Part shown: positions 9,161 through 17,496 of the stretch, one piece after another
Numbering within the stretch: the stretch's first letter is position 1
Layout of the letters: every line of letters starts with the position of its first letter
Origin: Pelagibacterium lentulum
GTDB taxonomy: Bacteria > Pseudomonadota > Alphaproteobacteria > Rhizobiales > Devosiaceae
NCBI RefSeq assembly: GCF_003992625.1
Contig: NZ_RZMW01000029.1
Location: 1-64,000, forward strand
Reading direction: 5' to 3'
Length of the DNA stretch: 64,000 nt
Made by a program: the position numbers and the translations under genes
The notes under the pieces: generated by a model
Seen by the model: only the letters and a program-made list of their open reading frames with translations
What the model was told of the DNA's origin: nothing
Databases searched by the model: none

Positions 9161-9714
9161 CACGCTCAGTGCATACCACCGGAAGCAAGCCAATCCCGGC
9201 ATTTCGCAGATGGTCCGGGACATACAGACAAACTGCATTTTGGTCGGACTGAAGTTACCGCATCGCAGGACGATCATGGCTCGCCTCGCTTCCATTCGGT
9301 TTTTCGCGGTGGCGTTCCCAGAACCTAAATGAGGCCAGATACAACCAAACGTACAACAATCAAAAAATCAAATCTCTCAAGCAATTGACTTTGTTGTCGC
9401 TTCTGGAATGTCCATCCGATCCATTATCGGGCAACGCTGAAACGCCGGGCGTGTGACAGGCCTGCCTGCTCGTTTCTAATGCCTTGGTGCGTCCGGGTAT
9501 CTATGTTTTTGCTATAGGCGCTGCAATATAACTGCTTCAATCGTCAATCTTTGCAGGCTATTTCTTATGCCGTCTGCCAATGGGGGCACAACCGAAGCAA
9601 GTTATCGCAACGTTTTAACCTTTTAATCAGAAAATTTTGCGCACGATAATATGAATGGTTCTGTATCGGCTGCAAGGAATCCAATTCCGAAAAGGTATCA
9701 GCCGAGTTCGCTGG
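9161..9714. other. Interval without recognisable gene
   Basis: About 550 bases between the broken GTPase fragment and the small membrane protein. No frame shows a family motif. The middle is AT-rich compared with the flanks. Sequence upstream of the small gene presumably holds its promoter, but I could not fix -35 and -10 elements with confidence. Confidence 0.45.
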
Positions 9715-9727
9715 GAGGAGTGAAACA

Positions 9728-9895
9728 ATGGCCACACAAAAGTCCATCAACAGAGCCTTGGGCCAAACGGCAGTTGGAGTTGTCATTTCGCTTTTCCTTG
9801 CTGCAAAGACAGCAATGATCTGGGGTTGGATGCCAGCGCTCGCCGTGCTGGTCGTCGGCGTTCTTATTGCAGCTGTCGTATTCAGCCGTCTCTAG
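9728..9895 (+). CDS. Small (55-residue) predicted membrane protein
   Basis: The ATG at 9728 is preceded by GGAGGAG, a strong ribosome binding site. The product starts MATQKSINRALGQTAVGVVI, has two hydrophobic stretches (about 14-25 and 34-52) separated by KTAMIWGWMP, and ends FSRL. This suggests two short membrane helices. Its stop codon overlaps the stop of the converging gene: the bases CTAG at 9892-9895 supply TAG on both strands. I recognise no family. The strong ribosome binding site and membrane-like composition support it as real. Confidence 0.55.
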   Translation: MATQKSINRALGQTAVGVVISLFLAAKTAMIWGWMPALAVLVVGVLIAAVVFSRL

Positions 9896-10473
9896 AGCCG
9901 TAGTTCCGATACGACTTCGAGTTCCCTGTCTTCGCGGATAGATGTTCCGGCAGGTGCCACGTGGCGCGCCAGCACGGCATCGCGTTCTCTGATCAGCCCT
10001 GCGATAGCGTCCTCATGGGCTGCGGTCGTCGCCGTGAGCCAACGGTTCACGAGATAGGAGGGGCGCGGCATATGCACGTCGAAACGCTCCAGCAGCCCGA
10101 TTGTCGGCTCGGCATCCAGCCAGTCGTCCCCGACCACCCATTGATTGACCGTGAAGAGCCGCACTGGCTTGCCATAGGGATCGACCCCGATTGCCACAAG
10201 ATGATGGATGGGACCGTCTGCCCCTAAAGGCCGCACGAAACAATGGAAATGTCCGTGCTCGATAGCTCCTTCAGGATCGTCTGCCGGATGGCAGTGATAG
10301 AACCACTGCGCTCCGGTTTGCGGGTCGAAAACATCGGGCTGGGGGTAATGGGTCCATGCCGTGATCGATGGCGCGTCGCGCAAAGTCTCGGTCAAGACGT
10401 TGAACCCGCCTTTCGCCAGCACCTGCTCGCAAAAAGCAATCTCCTGCAAAGCCCGGTCCCGCGCCTCACTCAT
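9892..10473 (-). CDS. Conserved protein of unknown function (DUF6969-like), last gene of sulfur operon
   Basis: 193 residues, soluble, no signal peptide. Notable conserved-looking segments are AWTHYPQPDVFDPQTGAQWFYHCHP, GHFHCFVRP and HHLVAIGVDPYGKP, rich in His and aromatic residues, which might bind a metal, though this is speculation. I believe it corresponds to the DUF6969 family, but cannot confirm it. The start ATG overlaps the preceding stop (TGATG), so it is translationally coupled to the Cys/Ala/Pro-rich protein and belongs to the operon with the YeeE/YedE transporter and rhodanese. The stop converges on the small membrane protein gene. Confidence 0.75.
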   Translation of the reverse strand: MSEARDRALQEIAFCEQVLAKGGFNVLTETLRDAPSITAWTHYPQPDVFDPQTGAQWFYHCHPADDPEGAIEHGHFHCFVRPLGADGPIHHLVAIGVDPYGKPVRLFTVNQWVVGDDWLDAEPTIGLLERFDVHMPRPSYLVNRWLTATTAAHEDAIAGLIRERDAVLARHVAPAGTSIREDRELEVVSELRL

Positions 10474-10880
10474 CAGTTCACCGCGAGGTCCGGCGCTTCG
10501 GTTGCGCCGTCCGGCATTGGCAATGGCGGGGGCGGTGGGGGCGCAAGCTCTGCCTGTGCGTCTGGCTCGGGCATGGGCGCGGGCGGCGGAGGGGGCGGAG
10601 CCAGTTGCGATTGTTCCTCAGCCTGTGGCATCGGTGCCGGGGGCGGCGGCGCAGCGGCAAGAGGCGCCCCTGCGGCACAAGGAGCGCCAGCCGCGCAGGG
10701 TGCTGCGGCAACGGGAGCACCGGCTGCACATGGAGCACCCGCAGCACAAGGTGCCGCGCCCGACTGGGCGACAGCAGGCGCCGCCTGCGGCACAGGACTT
10801 GTTACATGATCGGCCACAACAGCAGCCGTCCCAGCCGCAAACATGACGCCGAACAATAGGGTGTTACGACCGGTACTCAT
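10473..10880 (-). CDS. Cys/Ala/Pro-rich low-complexity membrane-anchored protein
   Basis: 135 residues. An N-terminal hydrophobic segment (about 7-24) is a likely anchor or signal. Residues 44-56 and 61-73 are two copies of PCAAGAPCAAGAP, giving Cys at 45, 51, 62 and 68. Next come three proline blocks of the type PPPPPPxPMP separated by acidic spacers (EEQSQLA, EPDAQAELA). There are no other cysteines. The start overlaps the yeeE-like stop (ATGA) and its stop overlaps the next start. I recognise no family. Given the surrounding sulfur-handling genes, paired periplasmic thiols on a flexible stalk could carry or shuttle sulfane sulfur; this is inference. Confidence 0.75.
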   Translation of the reverse strand: MSTGRNTLLFGVMFAAGTAAVVADHVTSPVPQAAPAVAQSGAAPCAAGAPCAAGAPVAAAPCAAGAPCAAGAPLAAAPPPPAPMPQAEEQSQLAPPPPPPAPMPEPDAQAELAPPPPPPLPMPDGATEAPDLAVN

Positions 10881-12091
10881 TTCTTTGCAAATCCATCAAG
10901 TCCGAAAAAGGGGCGTAGCCAGATACCGGCAAACGAGCCGATAAATGCAGAGCCAAACCACAGCCAGCCATGCAGGCTGCCAGAGGCAATGCCGGAGAAC
11001 AATGCGCCGATATTGCAACCGAAGGAAAGCCGCGCGCCATAGCCCATCAGCAAGCCGCCAAGCGCTGCGGCGGCCAGAGACCCCAGCGGCAATGCAGCTT
11101 TGGGCGCAAATTTTCCTGCAAGGCCGGCGGTCAGCGCCGCCCCCAATATGATCCCGAAATTCATCACTGACGTGTTGTCGTTCAGCACCGAGCTTGAAAG
11201 CGCCTGAGCCTGTGCGGGCCAGGTCCAGAACTCCCAGCTTGCGACCGGAACACCGACAGCCTGCGCGATCTTTGCGCCCCAAAGGCCAAAGCCATAAGTG
11301 ATCGACCACGGATGACCGGCCAGAAGCAACGTCGCGATATTGAGAAGCGCCAGCACCAGCCCTGCGCCGACCAGTGGCCATGGACCATAGAGCAGCCAGC
11401 TCCAGCCCGGACGCCGGGGACCGGGATCGGCTTCGATGTTGCCGTGAGCGCGCCGCTCTATGACCGCCGTAACAAGCGCTACGATGGCAAGTCCGGCGAT
11501 GGTTGCGATGACAGCAAAACCCGTGCCCAGTTCAGAACTGATATTGATGGCAGGCAGCGATGGCTGCTCCAGCCAAAAGGGCAGATGGGCGGTGCCGATC
11601 AGGGCGCCGATAATAAAGAAGGCAAGCGTCACCAACATGCGGGCGGAGCCGCCGCCAACCGTAAACAGCGTACCGGACCCGCACCCGCCGCCAAGTTGCA
11701 TACCCAGTCCGAAGATTGCTGCGCCGAGCAAAACAGAAACACCGACCGGCGCCATCGCGCCCACCAGCGGCTGACCGCCAATGCTGCCTGCGGCCAGAAG
11801 CGGCATCATTGCCACGGCGGCAATGCCAATCATCAGCATCTGCGCGCGCATGCCGCGTCCGCGCTTTTCGACCACCATGCGGCGCCAGCCACCGGTAAAG
11901 CCGAATGAGCCATGATAGAGCGCGGCGCCCAAACCGCCGCCGATCAGGAACAACGTCGCCTGGCGCAGATCGATCAGCCATGAAATGACGACAAAGCCAA
12001 GCAGCAGGCCAATGCCTGCGACAAGCACCGGTCCTTTGTCGGAAATGGCGGGCGGTAAATAGTTGGGACGGTCCAGAGCAGTGTCGGACAT
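10877..12091 (-). CDS. YeeE/YedE-family sulfur compound transporter
   Basis: 404 residues with about ten or more membrane helices and the two sulfur-transport repeats of the family. Each repeat carries the conserved cysteine motif: LGGGCGSGT with Cys137 and SFGCNIGA with Cys359. In the structurally studied thiosulfate transporter TsuA (YeeE) such cysteines line the path of thiosulfate through the membrane. Here the neighbours are a secreted rhodanese upstream and a Cys-repeat membrane protein downstream, so import of thiosulfate or another sulfane compound is likely. No TusA-like TsuB partner is visible nearby. Confidence 0.88.
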   Translation of the reverse strand: MSDTALDRPNYLPPAISDKGPVLVAGIGLLLGFVVISWLIDLRQATLFLIGGGLGAALYHGSFGFTGGWRRMVVEKRGRGMRAQMLMIGIAAVAMMPLLAAGSIGGQPLVGAMAPVGVSVLLGAAIFGLGMQLGGGCGSGTLFTVGGGSARMLVTLAFFIIGALIGTAHLPFWLEQPSLPAINISSELGTGFAVIATIAGLAIVALVTAVIERRAHGNIEADPGPRRPGWSWLLYGPWPLVGAGLVLALLNIATLLLAGHPWSITYGFGLWGAKIAQAVGVPVASWEFWTWPAQAQALSSSVLNDNTSVMNFGIILGAALTAGLAGKFAPKAALPLGSLAAAALGGLLMGYGARLSFGCNIGALFSGIASGSLHGWLWFGSAFIGSFAGIWLRPFFGLDGFAKK

Positions 12092-12171
12092 GAATAAGGT
12101 TCCCCGATATTAGACAGCAACAGACACCCGCTATACGGGCGCCTGCGCGTTATCCATTCTGCCTATCGTCT

Positions 12172-13071
12172 TTATTCGACTGGACGCGAAGCGTCGAGCG
12201 TCCATTCGGCCATGGACCCGTCATACATTGACGTCTGCTTGTTGCCGAGGATTTCAGATAGTCCGAACCAGGCAACCGATGCCCAATGGCCGGTATTGCA
12301 GAAAGCAATATTTTCCTCGTCGGCCGCAAGCCCGACAGCCTGCGATAGTGCAGCAACCGTTTCAGGCTGGGCAAAGCGGGCATAATCGGCACTATAAAGC
12401 TCGAAATGGGGGATGTTTACCGCGCCGGGAATGGTGCCGGGTGTCGCAACAACCGGGCTCTTGGATTCGCCGTTGAAGTGCTCCGGCGGACGGCCATCGA
12501 CAAGGGCAATACCGTTTTCAAGCGCGGCGAGAACATCGTCGGTGGTCGCCAACAGATGGTCCTGAATATCGACTTCAAAAACACTGGCTTCAGGCTGAGC
12601 CAGTTCGGCAACGCGCGCGCCGCCTACGGCATCATATTGACGCCATCCGCCATCGAGAATGGAAACATCCTCGTGGCCGAGATATTTGAACGTCCAGTAA
12701 ACACGGGTCGCACCGCCGATTTCCGAAGAGTCGGTACCCCAGGGCACGATCACAACATGATCGTTGTTGTCGATGCCAAGGCTGGAGATCAGAGCCGTTG
12801 CCGCTTCAACGCCGGGAAACTGGCCGGGTACACCTTCGATTTCTGTGCGCCAGCCAGCGCTGCCATATGGGGCGAGGACCGCGTTGGCGAGATAGGGCAG
12901 ATCGCCCAGATCGGTGCCCTCGATATTGTCACGAACATCGAGGACAACGAGATTGTCCGCCCCGGTATTGGCCTTGAGCCATTCGGCATCGACCAGGGGG
13001 GTAACGGCAGATTGTGCGAATGCTGGGGCGGCGGCAAGGCTTGCCGCAAGGACCAAGGTCGCGAGACGCAT
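12172..13071 (-). CDS. Secreted tandem-domain rhodanese (sulfurtransferase)
   Basis: 299 residues with a signal peptide (about 1-20, ending AFAQS) and a strong AAAGGAG ribosome binding site. It has two rhodanese domains. The first (about 28-155) contains VVLDVRD but no catalytic cysteine; its loop reads VPWGTDSSE. The second (about 175-295) carries the active cysteine Cys258 in AFCNTGHWAS. This inactive-plus-active layout is usual for thiosulfate/mercaptopyruvate sulfurtransferases. Export places it in the periplasm, where it could move sulfane sulfur to or from the substrate of the YeeE-like transporter encoded 80 bp downstream. First gene of the operon. Confidence 0.9.
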   Translation of the reverse strand: MRLATLVLAASLAAAPAFAQSAVTPLVDAEWLKANTGADNLVVLDVRDNIEGTDLGDLPYLANAVLAPYGSAGWRTEIEGVPGQFPGVEAATALISSLGIDNNDHVVIVPWGTDSSEIGGATRVYWTFKYLGHEDVSILDGGWRQYDAVGGARVAELAQPEASVFEVDIQDHLLATTDDVLAALENGIALVDGRPPEHFNGESKSPVVATPGTIPGAVNIPHFELYSADYARFAQPETVAALSQAVGLAADEENIAFCNTGHWASVAWFGLSEILGNKQTSMYDGSMAEWTLDASRPVE

Positions 13072-13244
13072 AATGGTGCTCCTTTGGGATAATTTTCTGA
13101 CACCATTATCGTATTTTGCCGATCAGTATGCGAGGGCACCCGCGCTAAATTGATCACCCGGCGAAAAAAACCTTGCTACACATTTCCAGAACACGAGCAT
13201 GCCATTGCCAACTGGCATGTTAGCTACCAAGGGCACCTCCCCGC

Positions 13245-14183
13245 CTACAGGGCCGAGGTCATACCACCGTCGACAAAGAACAGCGATCCGTTGAGATACG
13301 TCATATCTGGCGCTGCCATGGCTAAAATGGCTGCCGCGATTTCATGCGGCGCGGCAACTCTGCCGAGCCCGTGAACATTTGAACGCCCCCAAACGCCGAG
13401 GCCAGTGCGCCACACGGCGTCCGGTGCATCCATCATGCCAGCCTGCCGCCGGATCATCTCAGTATCGGTGGCGCCGGGGCAGATGCCATTAACGCGTATC
13501 CCCTGCTCCGCGTATTCAAGCGCTGCTGTTTGCACGAGGCCTGCCAGTGCGCGTTTACTGGCATTGTAGGCGCCCAATTGCGGGCGCGCGCCGACAATAT
13601 TGACCGAGGATGTCACGATGATCTGCCCACCCCGCTCCAGCATATGCGGGATCTGGGCCTTCATTGCCAGAAACACTCCGCGCACATTTGTATTTTGAAT
13701 GTCGTCCCATTCATCGCGTGAAATTTCGTGCATCGGTTTGCTAAAGCTGATGCCCGCATTATTGAGCGCAATGTCGATCCGACCGTAGGCGGCAAGCGCT
13801 TCATCGACGAAAGCATTTACCTCGCCCTCATCGCGAACGTCAGCCCTGATATAGAGCGCTTCGCCGCCTTGCTCCCGAATGCTCGCCTCGACCTGAGCCC
13901 CAAGAGTCTCCCGGCGTCCGCAAAAAGCCACGCGCGCGCCTTCGGCAGCGAACGCTTCGGCAGCCGCGCGACCGATGCCTGATGTTGCACCTGTTATCAG
14001 CACCACTTGATCGTCGAACCGGCGGCGGCCTTCAAAAACCGGCGCGGCAGGCGGACGACCACCGCCCGCTAGTGCCATGCCACCGGCCAAGCCCGCTGCC
14101 GCGCCAATGACCGTGCCTACAGCCGTCGCGCCGAGCATGCGCCGTCTGCCAGGGTTGGCGGGCTTTTCGTCATCTGCACTCAT
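13245..14183 (-). CDS. Short-chain dehydrogenase/reductase with Tat-type signal
   Basis: 312 residues from the ATG at 14183, which gives the sequence NPGRRRMLGATAVG, a twin-arginine motif followed by a hydrophobic, Gly/Ala-rich stretch (about 17-40). The SDR domain follows with cofactor motif TGATSGIG (64-71), NNAG, the catalytic serine in VTSSVNIVG and YNASK (Tyr and Lys). The end (PDMTYLNGSLFFVDGGMTSAL) is the usual SDR C-terminus. Export of an NAD(P)-dependent SDR is unusual; the cofactor would have to be bound before Tat transport. Substrate is unknown. A LysR-type gene lies 104 bp upstream in the same direction and may control it. Confidence 0.88.
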   Translation of the reverse strand: MSADDEKPANPGRRRMLGATAVGTVIGAAAGLAGGMALAGGGRPPAAPVFEGRRRFDDQVVLITGATSGIGRAAAEAFAAEGARVAFCGRRETLGAQVEASIREQGGEALYIRADVRDEGEVNAFVDEALAAYGRIDIALNNAGISFSKPMHEISRDEWDDIQNTNVRGVFLAMKAQIPHMLERGGQIIVTSSVNIVGARPQLGAYNASKRALAGLVQTAALEYAEQGIRVNGICPGATDTEMIRRQAGMMDAPDAVWRTGLGVWGRSNVHGLGRVAAPHEIAAAILAMAAPDMTYLNGSLFFVDGGMTSAL

Positions 14184-14287
14184 AGTAACCTCTCGTCTCA
14201 CGCTGATCCGAGAGAGGATATGGGCGGCGCTATAGCTTCAACAATCGCGCTGGACCTTCATGCATTGTGAAGCCCCGCTTCACAATC

Positions 14288-15232
14288 TTATGGGTTCAGT
14301 AAGGGATGAGCTGCGATCTCGGAGCGTCGCGCTGCGATAAAGTCAATAAAGGCCCTGAGCTTGGGCAATGTCTGGGCCCGGCTGGGGTAATAGAGGAAAA
14401 GACCCGGACTTTCCGGGCAATATAGCTCCAATACGCTCCGCAGGCGCTTGGCTTTCAGATGCTGCTGCACAAGCGGCGCGGCAATATAGGCCAGCCCGAT
14501 CCCCTCCAGCGCCATGTTGAGCATTAGGGCTTCGTCGTTGACCGTGAGCGGTCCATCGACGGAAACCTCGATGTCCTCTCCCTCTTGCACAAACTCCCAT
14601 CGATAAATGGCGCCCGAATTTGGCTGGCGGAAATTGACCGCCCGATGCGCGCGTAGATCGCTAGGCTTTTCAGGGATTCCCCACCGCGCGAAATAGGATG
14701 GCGCTCCCACAATGCAGTATTGAAACGCAGGCGTTAGCCGCAGTCCGATCATATCCGCATGAACCAGTTCGCCGAGCCGTATGCCTGCGTCAAAGCCGCC
14801 ATCGACAATATCGACAAGGCCGGAATCTGCTACGATTTCCACTTGGATTTCAGGATATTGCGCGCAAAAGTCCGGCAACACTGGCTCGATCAGTGGCCCG
14901 ACGACCGCTCGAGGCACCGTCAGTCGCAACAATCCGCTCGGGGTGGCTCCAAGCGCGTGCGCTACCTCAAAGGCCGCTTCCATTTCGGCCATGGCAGGAC
15001 CGGCGCGTTCCAGAAAACGTTGACCTGCCTGCGTCAACCCAACGCTTCGCGTCGTCCGCGCGACAAGCGCCACGCCCACCTTGTCTTCGAGCTTCCGGAC
15101 AGCCTGACTGACAGCCGATGGCGATATTCCAAGTTCAATGGCTGCGGCACGAAAGCTGCGCTTTTCAGCGACTTTCAGAAAGGCCATCGTTCCGTCGAGT
15201 CCGCCGGGCACGATTGTAAAGTTCTTCTTCAT
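14288..15232 (-). CDS. LysR-family transcriptional regulator
   Basis: 314 residues. The N-terminal winged helix-turn-helix shows AFLKVAEKRSFRAAAIELGISPSAVSQAVRKLEDKVG, given here in motif form, followed by LTQAGQRFLERA. The effector domain of the type-2 periplasmic-binding fold runs from about residue 95. It resembles the subgroup often found beside oxidoreductase genes. It lies upstream of, and in the same direction as, the SDR gene, so joint transcription or control of the SDR is plausible; the inducer is unknown. Confidence 0.92.
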   Translation of the reverse strand: MKKNFTIVPGGLDGTMAFLKVAEKRSFRAAAIELGISPSAVSQAVRKLEDKVGVALVARTTRSVGLTQAGQRFLERAGPAMAEMEAAFEVAHALGATPSGLLRLTVPRAVVGPLIEPVLPDFCAQYPEIQVEIVADSGLVDIVDGGFDAGIRLGELVHADMIGLRLTPAFQYCIVGAPSYFARWGIPEKPSDLRAHRAVNFRQPNSGAIYRWEFVQEGEDIEVSVDGPLTVNDEALMLNMALEGIGLAYIAAPLVQQHLKAKRLRSVLELYCPESPGLFLYYPSRAQTLPKLRAFIDFIAARRSEIAAHPLLNP

Positions 15233-15287
15233 GATGCACGCAGATTAGCGAGGCCACGCGCATAAATGAAGCGGGAACATTGCCTGA

Positions 15288-15752
15288 CTATTTCAGCAAA
15301 TCCCGATAAATTCCCGGCTTGGAATTGGGAATTTCGATAGCATCGAGCAGGCGCATATAGAAATCGACCGGGCCGGGATCGCCGATCACTGCGTAGGCAA
15401 AGCCCTTGGCTTTGATATCTTCCAGCGTTTTGAACAGCAGCGCGGCGCCGATGCCTTTGCCCCGTGCGGCCTCAGCAACTCCCGTCGGACCGAAAAAGCC
15501 CCGCGCCGTCACATCGCCACAGGCAAAGCCCAGCAGCCCGGTTTTGTCGGTTGCCAGCCAGACATCAATAGGCTGATGGGAAAATCCCACTTCGACTTCC
15601 GCGCGCCAATGGCGTGAAAAGTGCTTTTCCACCCACTCGCTTACAACCAGGCGCTCGGGCGCGAGCGCCCGCCGCAGCACGACACCCTGCGCCTCGACCT
15701 GCCCGTAATCAAAACGCGGCAGGTCATAAAGCCGAACCAGCAAATCCCCCAT
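15288..15752 (-). CDS. GNAT-family N-acetyltransferase
   Basis: 154 residues. The acetyl-CoA binding loop is GVAEAARGKGIGAALL, matching the R/Q-x-x-G-x-G/A motif, followed by KTLEDIKAKGFAYAVIGDPG and a C-terminal FYMRL segment. The start overlaps the stop of the ABC ATPase gene by one base (TGATG), so it is the last gene of the importer operon. Its acceptor is unknown. In a chitooligosaccharide setting an amino-sugar acceptor is tempting, but nothing in the sequence shows this. Confidence 0.85.
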   Translation of the reverse strand: MGDLLVRLYDLPRFDYGQVEAQGVVLRRALAPERLVVSEWVEKHFSRHWRAEVEVGFSHQPIDVWLATDKTGLLGFACGDVTARGFFGPTGVAEAARGKGIGAALLFKTLEDIKAKGFAYAVIGDPGPVDFYMRLLDAIEIPNSKPGIYRDLLK

Positions 15753-16696
15753 CAGGCAGCATCCAATTGCGTCAAACGATGACGCACAAAATGGCCCGGT
15801 TCGACCTCAACAGGCAAGCCCGCAGGTTTGCGCGCCAATGCCCGCACCTCTTCGACGCCTTTTGCAAAGGCTCTGCCGCCATCTTCGCTTGCAACAAAAC
15901 GTTGTGCGGGGTCCGGCACAGCGGAAAGCAAAACCTTGGTATAGGGATGCTGCGGGTTGGCGATCACGCGTTCTGAAGGCCCCCACTCCACCACCTGTCC
16001 GGCAAACATCACGGCTGTATCCTCAGCCAGATAGTGGGCCGTCGCGATGTCGTGGGTGATATAGAGAAACGTGATGCCGCGGTCGGTTTTCATGCGTTTC
16101 ATCAAACCCAGCACCGACTTGCGGATCGATACGTCGAGCATCGATGTCGGCTCATCGGCCACCACCAGTTCAGCGCCAACAGCGAGCGCACGGGCGAGAT
16201 TGACGCGCTGGCGCTGTCCACCCGAAAGCTCGTGCGGATATTTGGAAAGCGCCATGTCCGGGTCGAGTTCAACATCGGCCAACACGCCTTTTACCGCTTC
16301 AGCCAGCGCCCATCCGGAAAGTTTGTGGTGCAGCTTCAAAGGCCGTTCGAGATGGTGCCGGATCGTATGAGCCGGATTGAGCGCAGCAAACGGGTCCTGA
16401 AAAACCATTTGCACTGCCCGGTTATAGGCAAGGCTTTCGCTGCGCGATTTCATCTGCGAAATGTCACGCCCCTTGAACAGCACCCGGCCTTCGGTCAGCG
16501 AGAAAAGCCGCGTCACCGCGCGACCAAGGGTGGATTTTCCCGAGCCGGATTCCCCGACCACCGCCAGCGCCCTGCCCTGTTCGACCGAGAGCGAGATATT
16601 GCGCATGGCAACGACCTCTTTGGCCGCGCCGAACATCGGTTTTAGGTGAAACGTCTTGCCTGCGTTCTCAAGTTGGAGAAGGGGTTGTTCGCTCAT
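15752..16696 (-). CDS. Oligopeptide/oligosaccharide-type ABC importer ATPase (DppF-like)
   Basis: 314 residues from the ATG at 16696, which has TAAGGAGG just upstream; a longer frame is not needed. Walker A is GESGSGKST, the signature is LSGGQRQRVNLARAL and Walker B is ELVVADEP. The C-terminal extension of DppF/OppF type (PQHPYTKVLLSAVPDP) is present but lacks the four-cysteine cluster seen in some members. It pairs with the DppD-like ATPase upstream. Part of the five-gene importer adjacent to a ChiS-like kinase; the likely substrate is chitobiose or related oligosaccharide. Confidence 0.92.
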   Translation of the reverse strand: MSEQPLLQLENAGKTFHLKPMFGAAKEVVAMRNISLSVEQGRALAVVGESGSGKSTLGRAVTRLFSLTEGRVLFKGRDISQMKSRSESLAYNRAVQMVFQDPFAALNPAHTIRHHLERPLKLHHKLSGWALAEAVKGVLADVELDPDMALSKYPHELSGGQRQRVNLARALAVGAELVVADEPTSMLDVSIRKSVLGLMKRMKTDRGITFLYITHDIATAHYLAEDTAVMFAGQVVEWGPSERVIANPQHPYTKVLLSAVPDPAQRFVASEDGGRAFAKGVEEVRALARKPAGLPVEVEPGHFVRHRLTQLDAA

Positions 16697-16707
16697 CGTG
16701 CTCCTCC

Positions 16708-17496
16708 TTACGCTGCGCCAAGCCTGGGCATCGCATCCCATAGCTTTTGTGTGTAGGCATGAGCCGGATTGGCCACGATCTCAGCAGTCGGAGCGACCTC
16801 GACGATCTTGCCTTCCAGCATAACCGAGATCCGGTCGGCAAACTGGCTCATCAGCGCCAGATCGTGCGTGATGAACAGGATCGAAAAGCCGAACCGGGCT
16901 TTGAGCGCCATGATTTCCTGCAGGATTTCCCGCTGCACCACAACGTCGAGCGCCGTTGTCGGCTCGTCCATGATAATCAGCTTGGGATTGAGCGCCAAAG
17001 CCATGGCCAGGACGACCCGTTGGCGCATACCGCCGGACAATTGATGCGGGTAATCGTCGAGCCTTTCGGGCGGTATGCCGACAAGGGCCAGGAGTTCTTC
17101 GGCCCGTGCTCGCGCCTGCGCCCGCCCCATGCCGGTATGGCGATACAGCATATCGCGGAACTGCTCGAAAAGAGTGATGACCGGATTGAGCGAATTCATC
17201 GCGCTCTGAAACACCATTGACACACTCGACCAGCGCCATTTCTCCAGCCTGTCGAGCGGCATGGCCAGCACGTCCTCGCCATCGATAATGATCGACCCTT
17301 TGGAGATGATGGCAGGTGGGCGATGCAACCGCATCAGGGAAAAGGCAATGGTCGATTTCCCGCAGCCCGATTCCCCGGCAAGCCCCATGACTTCGCCATG
17401 ACCGATATCGAAATCGATGCCCTTTACCGCGGTGAACAGCCCCTTGCCCGTCAGGAAGTCCACCTGCAAGCCTTTGACATTGACCAATTGGCTCAT
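16708..17496 (-). CDS. ABC importer ATPase (DppD-like)
   Basis: 262 residues. Walker A is GESGCGKST, the signature is LSGGMRQRVVLAMAL and Walker B is KLIIMDEP. The C-terminus has NPAHAYTQKLWDAMP, the shortened oligopeptide-transporter tail. Its start overlaps the DppC-like stop (ATGA), and the DppF-like gene begins 11 bp after its stop. Together the two ATPases energise the permease pair encoded upstream. Confidence 0.92.
   Translation of the reverse strand: MSQLVNVKGLQVDFLTGKGLFTAVKGIDFDIGHGEVMGLAGESGCGKSTIAFSLMRLHRPPAIISKGSIIIDGEDVLAMPLDRLEKWRWSSVSMVFQSAMNSLNPVITLFEQFRDMLYRHTGMGRAQARARAEELLALVGIPPERLDDYPHQLSGGMRQRVVLAMALALNPKLIIMDEPTTALDVVVQREILQEIMALKARFGFSILFITHDLALMSQFADRISVMLEGKIVEVAPTAEIVANPAHAYTQKLWDAMPRLGAA

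Noticed and set aside
10478-10747. Arginine-rich frames on both strands across the Cys/Ala/Pro-rich gene
   Set aside because: They are alternate readings of its GC-rich repeats; only one frame is coupled by overlapping start and stop codons to both neighbours.
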